Below, piece after piece: positions 15,198 through 24,827 of a stretch of 64,000 nt of DNA. The number at the start of each line of letters is the position of its first letter. Within the stretch, counting starts at the first letter, position 1. The position numbers were made by a program, and so were the translations under genes. The stretch covers positions 1 to 64,000 of the forward strand of contig JAJZXX010000176.1 of assembly GCA_021806205.1 (NCBI GenBank). Reading direction: 5' to 3'. Below the pieces are notes generated by a model. That model searched no databases. It was not told the origin of the DNA and saw only the letters and a program-made list of their open reading frames with translations. This DNA is from Bacillota bacterium (lineage in GTDB: Bacteria > Bacillota > Sulfobacillia > Sulfobacillales > Sulfobacillaceae).

Positions 15198-16589
15198 ATG
15201 CCCACCATCGTGGCTTTTGACATAGGGACCACGCACCTGAAGTGGATTGTGACCGATAGGGAAACCCAAAGAACGCTGAACCGGGGTCAGAAAGACATTA
15301 GTCCTGTGAACCGCGGACATTCCTCAGAGCAGGATCCCCACGCAATCATCGGAATCATTGACGAGATTAAAAACGCTACCCGACAACAGTTTGGTGCGAT
15401 TAGCTGTACCACGCTATCGAGCGCGATGCACAGTCTCATTGCCGTGGATGCAAAAGGACACGCGCTGACCGGCAGTTTGACGTGGATGGACAGTCGGGCG
15501 CGGAACGTGGCAGATCACTTGCGCGAGAGCGGAGAGGCTTCATACTGGAGGCAGATGACGGGTGTACCGGTTCATAGCATGTCGCCATTTGTTAAGTGGC
15601 TTTGGCTAAAAGATCAGTTACCTGGCGACGCCCGGCCCGTATCGTTAAAAGACTATGTATTGTTCCACTTAACGGGGCAATGGCTGCAGGATTTTTCAAC
15701 GGCCTCGGCCAGCGGCTTTTTGGGTGTGAACAACCAATGGCTTCCCGCTGCGGTTGAGCGGGCTCAATTGCCTATAGAAAAATTGCCCCGCCTTACCCAG
15801 CAGTCCCATCGGGTCGAAGACTTAGACGGCGGTGCGGTAATTGTTGGTGGCAGCGATGCTGCCATGGCGCACCGCCATCTCCGTATAATGCCGGACGGTC
15901 GTGTGGCCGTGCTGGCCATGGGCACAAGTGGAGCGCTTCGGGTGTCGTGGGAGCATCCGGTCGACGAACCGACCATGTTCTGTTACTCGATGGGACCCGA
16001 CGAAGGGTTTTTGGTGGGCTCGGCTTTTTCTAATGTGGGCAATATGTTGGAGTGGTTAGCGGGGTTGTTTTCGGTGCCACTTCAAAGGCTGGTGAAAGAC
16101 GGGATCACCGCGATCCGGTCAGGCCATGCACTGCCCTTAGCCATTACTACCGGTTTTGGGGAACGCTCACCCTGGTGGCGGGAAGATTTGAAAGGTTCGT
16201 TTGTGGATGTTGACCCCGGCCACACCCCCGGCGACTGGATGGGGGCCGCCCTCATGTCACTGGCTGCGTCGTATGCCCAGGGCTTAACGACCCTGCGCCA
16301 AATGGGAGCCAGGTCGCTCCAACTACGGGCCGGGTCGGGGATCATGCGCATCCCTGAAATGGGTCAGTGGATGGCAGATGCCTTGGGTCAGACCATTGAC
16401 ATCCAAGACCATGAGGATGCCTCGCTACTCGGCGCGCTGGATTTAGCCCAAAGCGGTTCCGATAGTGGCCGGCTGGATCCGGTGCAGCGATTTACTCTCC
16501 AAGATCGGCGCCTCAAAGCCAGAGTAGATGAGACCGGTGCTGCTATGCGAAAGTGGGTGGACCTCTGGGTTCAGGAGAAGTCCCGGTAA
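15198..16589 (+). CDS. FGGY-family carbohydrate kinase (gluconokinase/xylulokinase-like)
   Basis: This ATP-dependent sugar kinase has the actin-like fold. VAFDIGTTHLKWIVTD is the phosphate-1 loop, SLTWMDSRARN holds the substrate-region Asp, and VGGSDAAMAHRHL and LAMGTSGALRVSWEHP are further FGGY landmarks. Overall it looks closest to GntK-type gluconokinases; the substrate is not decided by sequence. I use ATG 15198, with GAAGGAG 6 nt upstream; the ORF-track GTG 15183 overlaps that site. A weak inverted repeat AGTAGT-gtgt-ACTGCT just upstream could be an operator. It has no intact transport partner nearby. Length is 463 aa. Confidence 0.88.
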   Translation: MPTIVAFDIGTTHLKWIVTDRETQRTLNRGQKDISPVNRGHSSEQDPHAIIGIIDEIKNATRQQFGAISCTTLSSAMHSLIAVDAKGHALTGSLTWMDSRARNVADHLRESGEASYWRQMTGVPVHSMSPFVKWLWLKDQLPGDARPVSLKDYVLFHLTGQWLQDFSTASASGFLGVNNQWLPAAVERAQLPIEKLPRLTQQSHRVEDLDGGAVIVGGSDAAMAHRHLRIMPDGRVAVLAMGTSGALRVSWEHPVDEPTMFCYSMGPDEGFLVGSAFSNVGNMLEWLAGLFSVPLQRLVKDGITAIRSGHALPLAITTGFGERSPWWREDLKGSFVDVDPGHTPGDWMGAALMSLAASYAQGLTTLRQMGARSLQLRAGSGIMRIPEMGQWMADALGQTIDIQDHEDASLLGALDLAQSGSDSGRLDPVQRFTLQDRRLKARVDETGAAMRKWVDLWVQEKSR

Positions 16590-17287
16590 ACCTGTCTCGA
16601 CAACACCCCGACGGGATCGCCGGGGGCAGAAGAAATCTTTGACAATTTGGGCATAGAACTTCCGGGCCCGGGCATCTTACAACGGGGGGCTGGTAGTGTG
16701 CGGTCAGAGTATCGTTGGGTGGCGACGGTATTCTTAGTTCCAGCCTGTTTTACCGTTCTCATGTTGTTTGTACCGATTCCGACCAGCCTCGGCGATGGCA
16801 CCGACGAGAATGTCTTGACGGGATGGCAAGGATTTTATGATCGATTTAGTCATCGATCTTTTTGCCGATTTTGGTTTAAAGGCGGTAATTACCACGATGT
16901 CGGTGCAACCCCCTTTTTCCGCCGCTGGCTTTCGGTTCACGATTCGAGCGAGTTTCTCGCCACGCCGCTAGATGTTCCTGGCGTAATCCTGCACGCCTAT
17001 GGGCGCCATCCCCGCGCCGTTGAGCAGAATTTGGGCACTTACAACAATGTTCAGATCCTCGGACGGCCCTTTCCGGCTAGCCCGGTGGCCTATAGTGCCG
17101 GATTGATGCGATCCTTATCCCGTCGGAAATGGAATCCCAAGAACGCGGGTGGTCCGAACATCCCGCCCGGCTGGTGGTACTCGCACCGGCTCCAAATCGA
17201 TACGCGGCGCAACAACAACAGTCTTATTCAGTTATTGCCCCAAGAAGTGCCGCGTCCTCTTAAGCAGGAGTGGTCAAGGTAAGTTCG
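16590..17287 (+). other. Unresolved, probably degenerate stretch with one 211-aa ORF (16647-17282)
   Basis: The longest ORF has one hydrophobic segment (WVATVFLVPACFTVLMLFVP) and then low-complexity polar sequence rich in Arg, Trp and Phe that resembles no family I know. A preceding in-frame stretch, EEIFDNLGIELPGPG, resembles the cytoplasmic loop of GntP-type gluconate permeases. Such a permease would fit beside the kinase, but nothing after it supports this. I read the region as a decayed gene or non-coding DNA. I see no RNA gene or clear terminator. Confidence 0.3.
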
Positions 17288-17626
17288 TTATGATATTTTA
17301 CGACGTTGAAACCTAGCTATACCCATCTCGACAAGCCCAATCGCCGCGAGCGTGATGACGATGTGAACAATGCGTACCGTGAAAGAGTCTTCGGTCGACA
17401 GGATCGGAATCAGGCCGCCCGCAATAATCAAGATGGCCGCCACGACCACCAGGGTGGCTTTGGTGTCGATGGCTAACCAAATGGCTGTCACCAGCATAAT
17501 CAGTCCCGCTACAATATGCGTATCGATAAGGGTCCTGGACATCGGATAGAGGTGGAATAGGCCACCCAGGCCTACCACGAGCGCTACGAAAAAAGCCAAC
17601 CGAAAAATGTTTAATGTACCCTTCAT
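17288..17626 (-). CDS. Small four-helix membrane protein, unknown function
   Basis: The start at ATG 17626 follows a GGGGTGAG ribosome binding site; the ORF-track version starting at 17902 runs antisense through menA. The 112 residues contain four hydrophobic segments (about 8-29, 34-54, 57-76 and 84-105) with short loops and a basic C-terminus RFQRRKIS, suggesting both ends inside. I recognise no family. It lies about 40 nt downstream of menA on the same strand, so it may be the last gene of the men operon. Confidence 0.7.
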   Translation of the reverse strand: MKGTLNIFRLAFFVALVVGLGGLFHLYPMSRTLIDTHIVAGLIMLVTAIWLAIDTKATLVVVAAILIIAGGLIPILSTEDSFTVRIVHIVITLAAIGLVEMGIARFQRRKIS

Positions 17627-17667
17627 CCATCTCACCCCCGCTGTAGTATGGACCAAGGCGGCGTATT

Positions 17668-18537
17668 TCAAATCATAATGCCCAAAGCCAGCAGTAGGCC
17701 CATGACAATATGAAGGCGACCCATGAGCGGAACTGCTCGCATCAAGCCATTGGTCCGATTCAAGCGTCGTAGTGTGACCCAGGCGAGCGGCAGCGCCATA
17801 AACACTATGAGAGTGGACCACGGCAGGCCGTGACTCAGGGTAAATCCCAGGACGGCCGCGAAGGCTGCCAATACGGTTGCGCAAATAATGTAAAAGCCCC
17901 ATTGATGGCCCAGTACTACCGGAATGGTGCGTCGCCCATGTTCGCCGTCTTTGACTCGATCCCTTAGGTTGTTTCCCAGGAGAATCGCTGCAACCAAAAA
18001 TCCCACAGGGATGGAGGCAATCCAGGCCATCGGGGTGATCGACCCACCCGCGGCGAGCTCGGTCGCCGTGATTTCTAACGGCCCCATAATGAAAAACACG
18101 AAAATCTCTCCAAACGGGGTGGCGGAAATGGGAAAAGGTCCGCCAGCATAGAAGAATCCCGCGCCGATCGCAAAGACGCCCATCAGTAAGAGCCAGGGGT
18201 CGCGGAAGAACACTAAGAGCAATCCGAGGGCTAGAGCGCCGCTATAAAGACCAAAGGCCCAGCGCCATACGGTCAAAGGCGCCACCTCACCCGATACAAT
18301 GATTCCACCAATACCTAGGCTGTGTTCAGTGTCCAGCCCGTTCACATAGTCATGGTATTCGTTTAACATATTGGCGCCAATTTGCATGAGAAAGCCAATG
18401 CAAACAATATCGAGCCAAGCCCACCACACCATCAGATGAAGGGTGCGCCAGGCTAGGGCCCCCCCGACCAACATCGGCACGGCCGTGGCCGCCAACGTTG
18501 GCGGTCGGCTCACCTTTAGAAATGCGCGAGCTGTCAC
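17668..18537 (-). CDS. menA: 1,4-dihydroxy-2-naphthoate polyprenyltransferase
   Basis: MenA is a UbiA-family integral membrane prenyltransferase that attaches the polyprenyl tail to DHNA and releases CO2, giving demethylmenaquinone. The first Asp-rich region appears as NMLNEYHDYVNGLDT and the second as NNLRDRVKDGEHGRRTIPV; hydrophobic helices fill the rest. I use GTG 18537, one base after the menE stop, with GGGTGGA upstream; the ORF-track start lies inside menE. Length 289 aa is typical. A methylase (menG/ubiE) is not in the window. Confidence 0.93.
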   Translation of the reverse strand: MTARAFLKVSRPPTLAATAVPMLVGGALAWRTLHLMVWWAWLDIVCIGFLMQIGANMLNEYHDYVNGLDTEHSLGIGGIIVSGEVAPLTVWRWAFGLYSGALALGLLLVFFRDPWLLLMGVFAIGAGFFYAGGPFPISATPFGEIFVFFIMGPLEITATELAAGGSITPMAWIASIPVGFLVAAILLGNNLRDRVKDGEHGRRTIPVVLGHQWGFYIICATVLAAFAAVLGFTLSHGLPWSTLIVFMALPLAWVTLRRLNRTNGLMRAVPLMGRLHIVMGLLLALGIMI

Positions 18538-18538
18538 G

Positions 18539-19990
18539 TTAATCCACCCACTCTGGTAGGGCCTCGGCTTGGGAGGCAAGTTGGCGGCGAAGCACCTTGC
18601 CCGCGGGGTTTCGCGGGATAGCGTCCGCTCGAAAATATATTGAGGGAATTTTATACGAGGCGAGGTTATTCGACAAGAACGACTGAATATCGCGACGCGA
18701 GACCTTGCAATCTGCTACGATCATGCAGGCCACCACTTCACCCCAGTGGGCATTCGGGTATCCGAATACTGCGGCATCGGTCACGTCTGGGACCTTGAGG
18801 AGGAGCTTTTCCACCTCTCTCGGGTAGATATTCTCGCCACCGCGTACGATGGTCTCTTTGATTCGATCGGTGACCGTGAGGAGACCAAACTCGTCCAACG
18901 TGCCCAAATCTCCCGTTTTAAGCCATCCGTCCAAAAACACGGACTGATTTTCTTGCGGCTGGCGCCAGTAACCCCGAGCGACGGTGGGGCCCTTAATCCA
19001 TATTTCCCCCAATTGCCCGCGCGGGCAGTCGCGGCCATCATCGACAATGCGGATTTGGGTGGGTAAACTGGCGTGCCCCGTTGACGGCCCTTCATCATGA
19101 ATGTCCTGAGTCACCACTTGCGATGAGGTCTCGGTCAAGCCGTAGGTCGCGACGACCGGATATCCCTCTCGGCGCGCCTGTTGAATTAAAGTTTCGGTCG
19201 CTGGCGCGCCTCCCAGAAGGACGAGTCGAAGCGAAGCGGGGGCGGGGCGTCCCAACTCCAGCAATCGATGGAGCATGGTGGGAACGACAGACAAGAGCGT
19301 GATGCCTTCCCGTTCCATCAGTGTGTACGAGGACTGCGCGTTAAATCGGGATTCCAAGAAAACCGTCGAGCCATGAATGATGCTTCGAAACAGAATGGCC
19401 AATCCACCGACATGAAAGAGCGGCATGACGTTCAGCCACCGATCGTTTGGAAAGAGACCCGCTTGGAGACTAAACCCTTGGGCGCTCCACCACTGATTGC
19501 CGACGGTAAGCTCGACGCCCTTAGGGCGGCCGGTCGTGCCGGACGTATAAATCAGCGCGTGTAGATCGTCAAACACGAGTTCTTGCGGCGCGATGGTGTC
19601 ATGGGAGTGGAGCGCCGTGATCTGATTCACTTCAAGCGCAGTTAGGCCTAAAGGCCACTTCTGTCGATCGGTGTCGTGAATAATAAAGTGGGGATCGGCG
19701 TCGATGAGGATGCGGTCGAGCTCTGCCTCGGAGAGACGGGTGTTCAGCGGGACTAATACAGCTTTCAGACGGGTTAGGGCATGGATTATCAGTACTTGAT
19801 GGCGGCTTGGTGTTAGGTGATAGGCGACGCGGTCGCCGGCGCCAATCCCCAGGCCCTTAAGCACACCCGCGAGGCGGGCGGTGTCAGAGTCCAATTGTTG
19901 GAACGACCAGCGGCCCTCTGACGTCACCAGGGCCGTGCGATCTTTATGCACTTCGGCTTGATAGTGAAGCCAGTCTGGGCTTACCATCAT
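18539..19990 (-). CDS. menE: 2-succinylbenzoate--CoA ligase
   Basis: This adenylate-forming enzyme activates o-succinylbenzoate with ATP and CoA. The AMP-binding core is LIYTSGTTGRPKGVEL, followed by VVATYGLTETSSQ and the hinge LKTGDLGTLDEFGLLTVTDR. The C-terminal lysine motif is PRNPAGKVLRRQL. I use ATG 19990, directly after the menB stop; the ORF-track TTG 20017 lies inside menB. Length 483 aa is normal. The men operon position separates it from generic acyl-CoA synthetases. Confidence 0.93.
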   Translation of the reverse strand: MMVSPDWLHYQAEVHKDRTALVTSEGRWSFQQLDSDTARLAGVLKGLGIGAGDRVAYHLTPSRHQVLIIHALTRLKAVLVPLNTRLSEAELDRILIDADPHFIIHDTDRQKWPLGLTALEVNQITALHSHDTIAPQELVFDDLHALIYTSGTTGRPKGVELTVGNQWWSAQGFSLQAGLFPNDRWLNVMPLFHVGGLAILFRSIIHGSTVFLESRFNAQSSYTLMEREGITLLSVVPTMLHRLLELGRPAPASLRLVLLGGAPATETLIQQARREGYPVVATYGLTETSSQVVTQDIHDEGPSTGHASLPTQIRIVDDGRDCPRGQLGEIWIKGPTVARGYWRQPQENQSVFLDGWLKTGDLGTLDEFGLLTVTDRIKETIVRGGENIYPREVEKLLLKVPDVTDAAVFGYPNAHWGEVVACMIVADCKVSRRDIQSFLSNNLASYKIPSIYFRADAIPRNPAGKVLRRQLASQAEALPEWVD

Positions 19991-19991
19991 G

Positions 19992-20810
19992 TTACGGGAG
20001 CCGTGGAAATTTGCCAAAGTCGGGTTTGCGCCGCTGCAAATAGGCGTTGCGGCCCTCCTGAGCCTCTTCGGTCATGTAGAACAGCATCGTAGCATCTCCT
20101 GCCAACTGTTGGAGCCCGGCCAGCCCATCTGTATCGGCATTAAAGGACGCCTTGAGAAATCGTAAGGCAATCGGGCTTTTTTCCAGCATTTCGCGACACC
20201 ACTCAACAGTGGTGGCTTCCAACTGGTCCAGGGGTACGACGGTATTGATTAAGCCCATATCGAGGGCTTCCTGCGCAGAGTATTGCCGGCATAAATACCA
20301 AATTTCCCGGGCTTTTTTGTGACCCACAATGCGGGCCATGAGAGCCGCACCGTAGCCAGCGTCAAAACTCCCCACTTTGGGCCCGGTTTGTCCAAAACGG
20401 GCATTGTCCGCGGCGATGGTGAGATCGCAGACCAAGTGAAGCACGTGCCCGCCGCCAATGGCATAGCCAGCCACCATGGCGACCACTGGCTTAGGCAGAT
20501 AGCGTATCTGTTTTTGCAACTCCAGGACATTGAGGCGTGGAACCCCGTCCGTGCCTACATAGCCGGCGTCCCCACGAATGCGCTGATCGCCTCCCGAGCA
20601 AAAGGCCAAGTCGCCGGCACCCGTCAAGATGGCCACGCCGATGCTGGGATCATCCCGGATGATGTTAAAAGCGTCTTCCAACTGAAACAATGTATCGGGG
20701 CGAAAGGCGTTGCGCACCTCGGGCCGGTTAATGGTCACCTTGGCGATTCCCTCAAACTGGTGCAACAGAACGTCGGAGTACTCTTTTTTCAGTTGCCAAT
20801 CAAAACCCAT
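19992..20810 (-). CDS. menB: 1,4-dihydroxy-2-naphthoyl-CoA synthase
   Basis: This crotonase-fold enzyme closes the second ring of the naphthoquinone. Diagnostic stretches are [53 protein letters not shown] and [18 protein letters not shown]. Length 272 aa and the end [13 protein letters not shown] are exactly as in MenB proteins. A strong AGGAGG precedes ATG 20810. It is followed by menE with one base between stop and start. Confidence 0.97.
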   Translation of the reverse strand: MGFDWQLKKEYSDVLLHQFEGIAKVTINRPEVRNAFRPDTLFQLEDAFNIIRDDPSIGVAILTGAGDLAFCSGGDQRIRGDAGYVGTDGVPRLNVLELQKQIRYLPKPVVAMVAGYAIGGGHVLHLVCDLTIAADNARFGQTGPKVGSFDAGYGAALMARIVGHKKAREIWYLCRQYSAQEALDMGLINTVVPLDQLEATTVEWCREMLEKSPIALRFLKASFNADTDGLAGLQQLAGDATMLFYMTEEAQEGRNAYLQRRKPDFGKFPRLP

Positions 20811-20869
20811 CGCATATCCCTCCTAAGAATCCTACAAAGCTTCCTAGTGAACCGACTTATTTCGCGTGC

Positions 20870-21694
20870 CTACTCATGATCAGGTTCCCCGTGTTTCAAA
20901 AAGTTGGTGACGAGGTTCCTAAACCGCAAGGGTTGCTCGGCGTGCACGGTATGTCCTGATGCTGTGACGGGGACCCATGATGCGTTAGGCATTTCAAGGG
21001 CCATTTGCTCGGCAATGGAGCAAAATTTTCTATCCAAAGCCCCGGTCACAATAAGTGTCGGTATGTTTAATTCGCGTAATTGGTCTAACAGCGAACGTTG
21101 TTCTCCCGAGCCTGCTCCGCGAAGGCTTTGCGCCAATCCGAAGGCCGTGTTGGCCAAGCGGACTTGGTTTTCCTGGTCGCGTACCGCTTGGGACTGAGCC
21201 TCAAATAGCGGCAAATTGGCCCAGTGCGAGACAAACCAATCCAATCCCCGGGATTCAATGGTTTGGGCCAATTCGCGATCTCTCACCTGGCGCTCGCTTC
21301 GTTCCTCCTCATCGCTGATTCCCCAAGACGCGCTTTCCAGGATTAGTGTGGTCAGGCGCTGAGGATTTTTTAAAGCAAATTGCAGGGCATGCCGCCCACC
21401 CATAGAATAGCCTAACATAGCGGATTTGGGGAGGGACAGGTGATCCAGCAAGGCGCCCAGCCGAACCGACACGGACTCCAACGATAAGTCGGGGGGATTA
21501 AGGGGGGCAGGGGTGGATCCGTGACCTGGCAAGTCCGGCGCGATGACGAAATGGCGCTCGGCCCAAGACGGAGCCAGGGCTCCCCACGAGGCATGCGAGC
21601 CCGTAAAACCGTGCAACAATACCAAAGGCGAGGATTGAGGGTTGCCCCAGGCCTGGTAGTACCAGGCCTGTCCTAGTAATCTTACCAGCGGCAT
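20870..21694 (-). CDS. menH: 2-succinyl-6-hydroxy-2,4-cyclohexadiene-1-carboxylate synthase (alpha/beta hydrolase)
   Basis: MenH eliminates pyruvate from the MenD product. It is an alpha/beta hydrolase with HGFTGSHASWGALAP at the N-terminus, nucleophile elbow LGYSMGGRHALQFAL (Ser near residue 92) and final histidine in TASGHTVHAEQPLRF. The call as MenH rests on these and on its place immediately downstream of menD (the stop of menD abuts its start). Length is 274 aa. A generic hydrolase is the only real alternative. Confidence 0.9.
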   Translation of the reverse strand: MPLVRLLGQAWYYQAWGNPQSSPLVLLHGFTGSHASWGALAPSWAERHFVIAPDLPGHGSTPAPLNPPDLSLESVSVRLGALLDHLSLPKSAMLGYSMGGRHALQFALKNPQRLTTLILESASWGISDEEERSERQVRDRELAQTIESRGLDWFVSHWANLPLFEAQSQAVRDQENQVRLANTAFGLAQSLRGAGSGEQRSLLDQLRELNIPTLIVTGALDRKFCSIAEQMALEMPNASWVPVTASGHTVHAEQPLRFRNLVTNFLKHGEPDHE

Positions 21695-23365
21695 TTAGGA
21701 AGTCTCCTGGCTTTGATGGAGCTGTCGGTGGACAGCAGCCGATTCCGCACGCTCGGTGGTTTGCCATTCCAGTATGCGCAGGCCGGGCTTTTCCATGAGG
21801 CTGATAAAGCAGTCCTCAAACTCTCCATAGTCGGTAGCGTGGCGATAGGCCGCGCCATACAAAGTCGCTACGCCGGAAAAGTCTATCTGGTGAGGTGTCC
21901 CAAATAGTTCTTCAAATAAATCAGGTTCCAAAGTACTTTGGGATAAGTAGGAAAAAATGGCGCCACCCTGGTTGTTGATGATCACAATCATGGCGTTGAG
22001 CGCGTACTTTTGCGCATAAACCAGTCCCGTGAGATCGTGGTGAAAGGCTAGATCGCCTAATACCGCCAATACGTCACCGTGGTGACGCGCAATCCCGAGC
22101 GCAGTCGAATTCAGGCCATCAATGCCATTGGCGCCGCGATTGGCATATAGGTTGAGGTCTCCCTGATGATAGAACGCATCCAAATCACGGACTGGCATGC
22201 TACTTGCCACAAGAACTGGCCCACGATTCTTACCCCAAAGGCGCTGAAGATTCGCGTAAAAGCGACCCTCAAAATTCGTGGGGCTTTGGGCCAGGACAGA
22301 TTGGATGCGAACTTTGGCGTCTCGGTCCGCCTCTCGAATCATTGCTGAGTACGTATTGAGTTTCACCGGTTCTAGGTCGATAAGGGCTTTGAGGGTCTGG
22401 CCGGGGTCCCCTTCGATGACTAGACTGTCGAGATGGTCGGGATCGCGGAATCCGCCCGGCCAGTCCAAAAGAATCAGTCGAGCCTCTTGGGCCCACTGAT
22501 TAAAGGATTTGGACGTCAGGGGACTGCCTAGCCGGATAACCAAATCGGGTCGGTTTGGTCGAAAAGCCTGGCGCAAAAAGGTGTCGTAAGCGGTGATGAC
22601 TCCACCTAATCGAGCGGTTTTAGCCAGGGGATCGACAAAAATCGGCCAGTTTTTAGCGATCAGGGTGTCAATCACGGCACCGGGGATAGCGGGTGCTTCA
22701 GGACCCAAGGCCAAAACTAGACGGTTAGCCTGTTCTGTCCAGCCGCGGGCCATGGTGAGGGCTTCAGAGGATGCGGTCATGATCGGGGCGAACTGGGGAC
22801 CCATGAGAGCAGGCGATGCCTCACCCGATTCCGGTAATAATGGCTCGCGCAGGGGAAAATTGATATGGATCGGGCCACACGGGCGCGAGAGAGCATAGTG
22901 CACGGCGCGCACGGCGACCTGCGCGGCATGGCGGGCTGGTGGGGTATTAGCGCCTGGTGTCGGCATATCCTGAAACCACTTGACGTGCAGCCCAAAGAGG
23001 TGTACCTGGTCGATCGTTTGGCTGGCGCCGACATCCCGCAATTCGCGCGGGCGGTCTGCGGTCAGTACGATTAAGGGGATCCGGCTCAGCCAGGCTTCCG
23101 CGACAGCCGGAAAGAAATTGGCAGCGGCGGTGCCCGATGTACACAGTGCAGCGACTGGTTGAGCCGAGGCCTTGGCGATCCCTAACGCAAAAAATGCCGC
23201 CGAACGTTCATCGAGGGCGACCGTCACCCGCATGGCGGGATTCTCCCGGATTAAAATGGCCAGCGGTGTGGACCGTGAACCGGGCGTAATGACAACATCC
23301 TTAACCCCGGATTGCGCCAACTGTGCCACAAAAGCGCCTAAATAAGGTCTGAGCGAGGGATTCAA
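21695..23365 (-). CDS. menD: 2-succinyl-5-enolpyruvyl-6-hydroxy-3-cyclohexene-1-carboxylate synthase
   Basis: MenD is a ThDP enzyme joining 2-oxoglutarate and isochorismate. It opens with DVVITPGSRSTPLAI, has the cofactor-activating glutamate in ALDERSAAFFALGIAKAS, and the ThDP motif VLGDLAFHHDLTGL running to INNQGGAIFSYL. Length is 556 aa. It overlaps menF by 4 nt (ATGA). A complete three-domain layout is visible. Confidence 0.96.
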   Translation of the reverse strand: MNPSLRPYLGAFVAQLAQSGVKDVVITPGSRSTPLAILIRENPAMRVTVALDERSAAFFALGIAKASAQPVAALCTSGTAAANFFPAVAEAWLSRIPLIVLTADRPRELRDVGASQTIDQVHLFGLHVKWFQDMPTPGANTPPARHAAQVAVRAVHYALSRPCGPIHINFPLREPLLPESGEASPALMGPQFAPIMTASSEALTMARGWTEQANRLVLALGPEAPAIPGAVIDTLIAKNWPIFVDPLAKTARLGGVITAYDTFLRQAFRPNRPDLVIRLGSPLTSKSFNQWAQEARLILLDWPGGFRDPDHLDSLVIEGDPGQTLKALIDLEPVKLNTYSAMIREADRDAKVRIQSVLAQSPTNFEGRFYANLQRLWGKNRGPVLVASSMPVRDLDAFYHQGDLNLYANRGANGIDGLNSTALGIARHHGDVLAVLGDLAFHHDLTGLVYAQKYALNAMIVIINNQGGAIFSYLSQSTLEPDLFEELFGTPHQIDFSGVATLYGAAYRHATDYGEFEDCFISLMEKPGLRILEWQTTERAESAAVHRQLHQSQETS

Positions 23366-24735
23366 TAGAGTTCACCCTCCAGTTCCAGTGCACTTAGCAT
23401 GGTGCCGAATTTCCAATCGGATTCGGCCAATTCAGCATCCGGATTAGACTCGGCCATAATGCCGCATCCGGCAAAAATCTTAACAGTATCATCTTTGACG
23501 ATTCCCGAACGGAGCGCCACCATCCATTGGCCGTCGCCGTTCAATTGACTGAATCCGAAGGATCCGGCGTACCATCCCCGGGTAAACGGTTCGGCTTGTT
23601 CTACGATGTAGCGCCGCGCGGTCTCAACCGGATATCCCGCGACGGCGGGCGTGGGATGCAACTGGTGCGCCACGCTCCAAATGCTGGCGGTAGGCTTCAA
23701 GATGGCGTGAATCGGCGTCATCAGGTGTTGGACCGTCGGCAGTCTTTTCAAAAGGGGTGCATCGGGCATGGTGATTGACTCCGTCAGTGGGTCCAAGGCG
23801 TTTCGGACGTGTTCACGGACCACCGCATGCTCACGCTGGGTTTTGGGGTCACCCTTCATCACCGCTGCGTAAGAAAGGTCTTCTTCTGGAGTGATGCCTC
23901 GGGGAGCCGACCCTGCCAACGACATGCTATCTAGCCGATTCCCCTGCACGTTCGCCAAAAGTTCGGGCGTGGCTCCCAAAAAGACCGCTCCGCCACGGCG
24001 AAACCCAAAGACGGTCGCGTCAGGGTTTTGGACTTTGAGATTGTCCAGAGTCACTGACACGTTGACAGGCTCTTTAAATGAAAGAGTGAGCGCGCGTGCC
24101 AGCACGACTTTGTCAAAATCCCCGGATCGGATGTGAGCTGTTGCGCGCTCGACTTCCAATCGCCAACGATCTCGCGAGGGGCGCGACGTGACCTGAATCG
24201 GAACTGGGTCAGATGCCCCGGCAGGATTCGGCGAAGTCAGTGTCTGCCAAATGGGCTCTAATTGTGCCAGATAGTGCTCCCAAGCGTGGTCGGGGTCGAT
24301 CGCCGCATGCACCGTCACCGTCATTGCCTTGCCGCGAGACAAAATGTGGACCCGCGGAATGGCTGCGTAGACCGAGGGCCAGCCCGGCCACGGGGAGTCC
24401 TGCGAAAACGCCAGGCCGGCCACGATGGGGGTGGTGTCGGGAAGCCCTTCGGATCTCAGTTGTTGTGTCTTGGAATGAAGAAACAAAATGCCATCGGTGT
24501 GATTCCACTGCCATTCGCGGGTAATCCCGAGTCCCAACGCAGCGTGGCCATCGGGCCATGCACCATACCAGCCTAACCCCTGAAAGGCCGCAAAGACCGG
24601 AACGAGGGGAAAGGCAGGAATCACCAAAGATTTAGCGAACCATTCTCTATGACCCGTACGGCGAACTCGCTCATAAGCCTCTTGGAGATGCTCGTCAAAC
24701 CAGGTCCGCGTCAGGGTTACGACACCGGTATCCAT
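23362..24735 (-). CDS. menF: Isochorismate synthase
   Basis: This chorismate-binding enzyme converts chorismate to isochorismate, the entry step of menaquinone synthesis. Motifs are KVVLARALTLSF, GATPELLANVQGNRLDSMSL followed by AGSAPRG, and the C-terminal HPTPAVAGYPVETARRYI with GWYAGSFGFSQLNGDG. Length is 457 aa. It is the first gene of the men operon. No Shine-Dalgarno site precedes ATG 24735, and the -10 box lies only 6 nt upstream, so the mRNA is probably leaderless. Confidence 0.93.
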   Translation of the reverse strand: MDTGVVTLTRTWFDEHLQEAYERVRRTGHREWFAKSLVIPAFPLVPVFAAFQGLGWYGAWPDGHAALGLGITREWQWNHTDGILFLHSKTQQLRSEGLPDTTPIVAGLAFSQDSPWPGWPSVYAAIPRVHILSRGKAMTVTVHAAIDPDHAWEHYLAQLEPIWQTLTSPNPAGASDPVPIQVTSRPSRDRWRLEVERATAHIRSGDFDKVVLARALTLSFKEPVNVSVTLDNLKVQNPDATVFGFRRGGAVFLGATPELLANVQGNRLDSMSLAGSAPRGITPEEDLSYAAVMKGDPKTQREHAVVREHVRNALDPLTESITMPDAPLLKRLPTVQHLMTPIHAILKPTASIWSVAHQLHPTPAVAGYPVETARRYIVEQAEPFTRGWYAGSFGFSQLNGDGQWMVALRSGIVKDDTVKIFAGCGIMAESNPDAELAESDWKFGTMLSALELEGELY

Positions 24736-24741
24736 ACCGAT

Positions 24742-24769
24742 ACTATAGCGCAGCCGGGAGGCAAATCAA
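24742..24769 (-). promoter_or_regulatory. Promoter of the men operon (leaderless start)
   Basis: On the minus strand TTGATT (24769-24764), a 16-nt spacer and TATAGT (24747-24742) lie so close to menF that transcription would begin at or within a base or two of the ATG at 24735. Confidence 0.6.
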
Positions 24770-24797
24770 TAAACGTCGAACTGGGGCGCATATCGTG

Positions 24798-24803
24798 TAT
24801 AAT
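24798..24803 (+). promoter_or_regulatory. -10 box of the APH-like gene
   Basis: A perfect TATAAT lies 24 nt before ATG 24828. The matching -35 position (about 24775-24780) is poor. It supports a downstream start rather than the ORF-track GTG 24795, which overlaps the box. It is divergent from the menF promoter. Confidence 0.45.
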
Positions 24804-24827
24804 ATGACAATTTCGATAAAAACCACC

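Noticed and set aside
17313-17630. Overlapping 105-aa ORF in the other frame of the small membrane protein
   Set aside because: Polar, repetitive composition; the four-helix frame with the better ribosome site is the real one.
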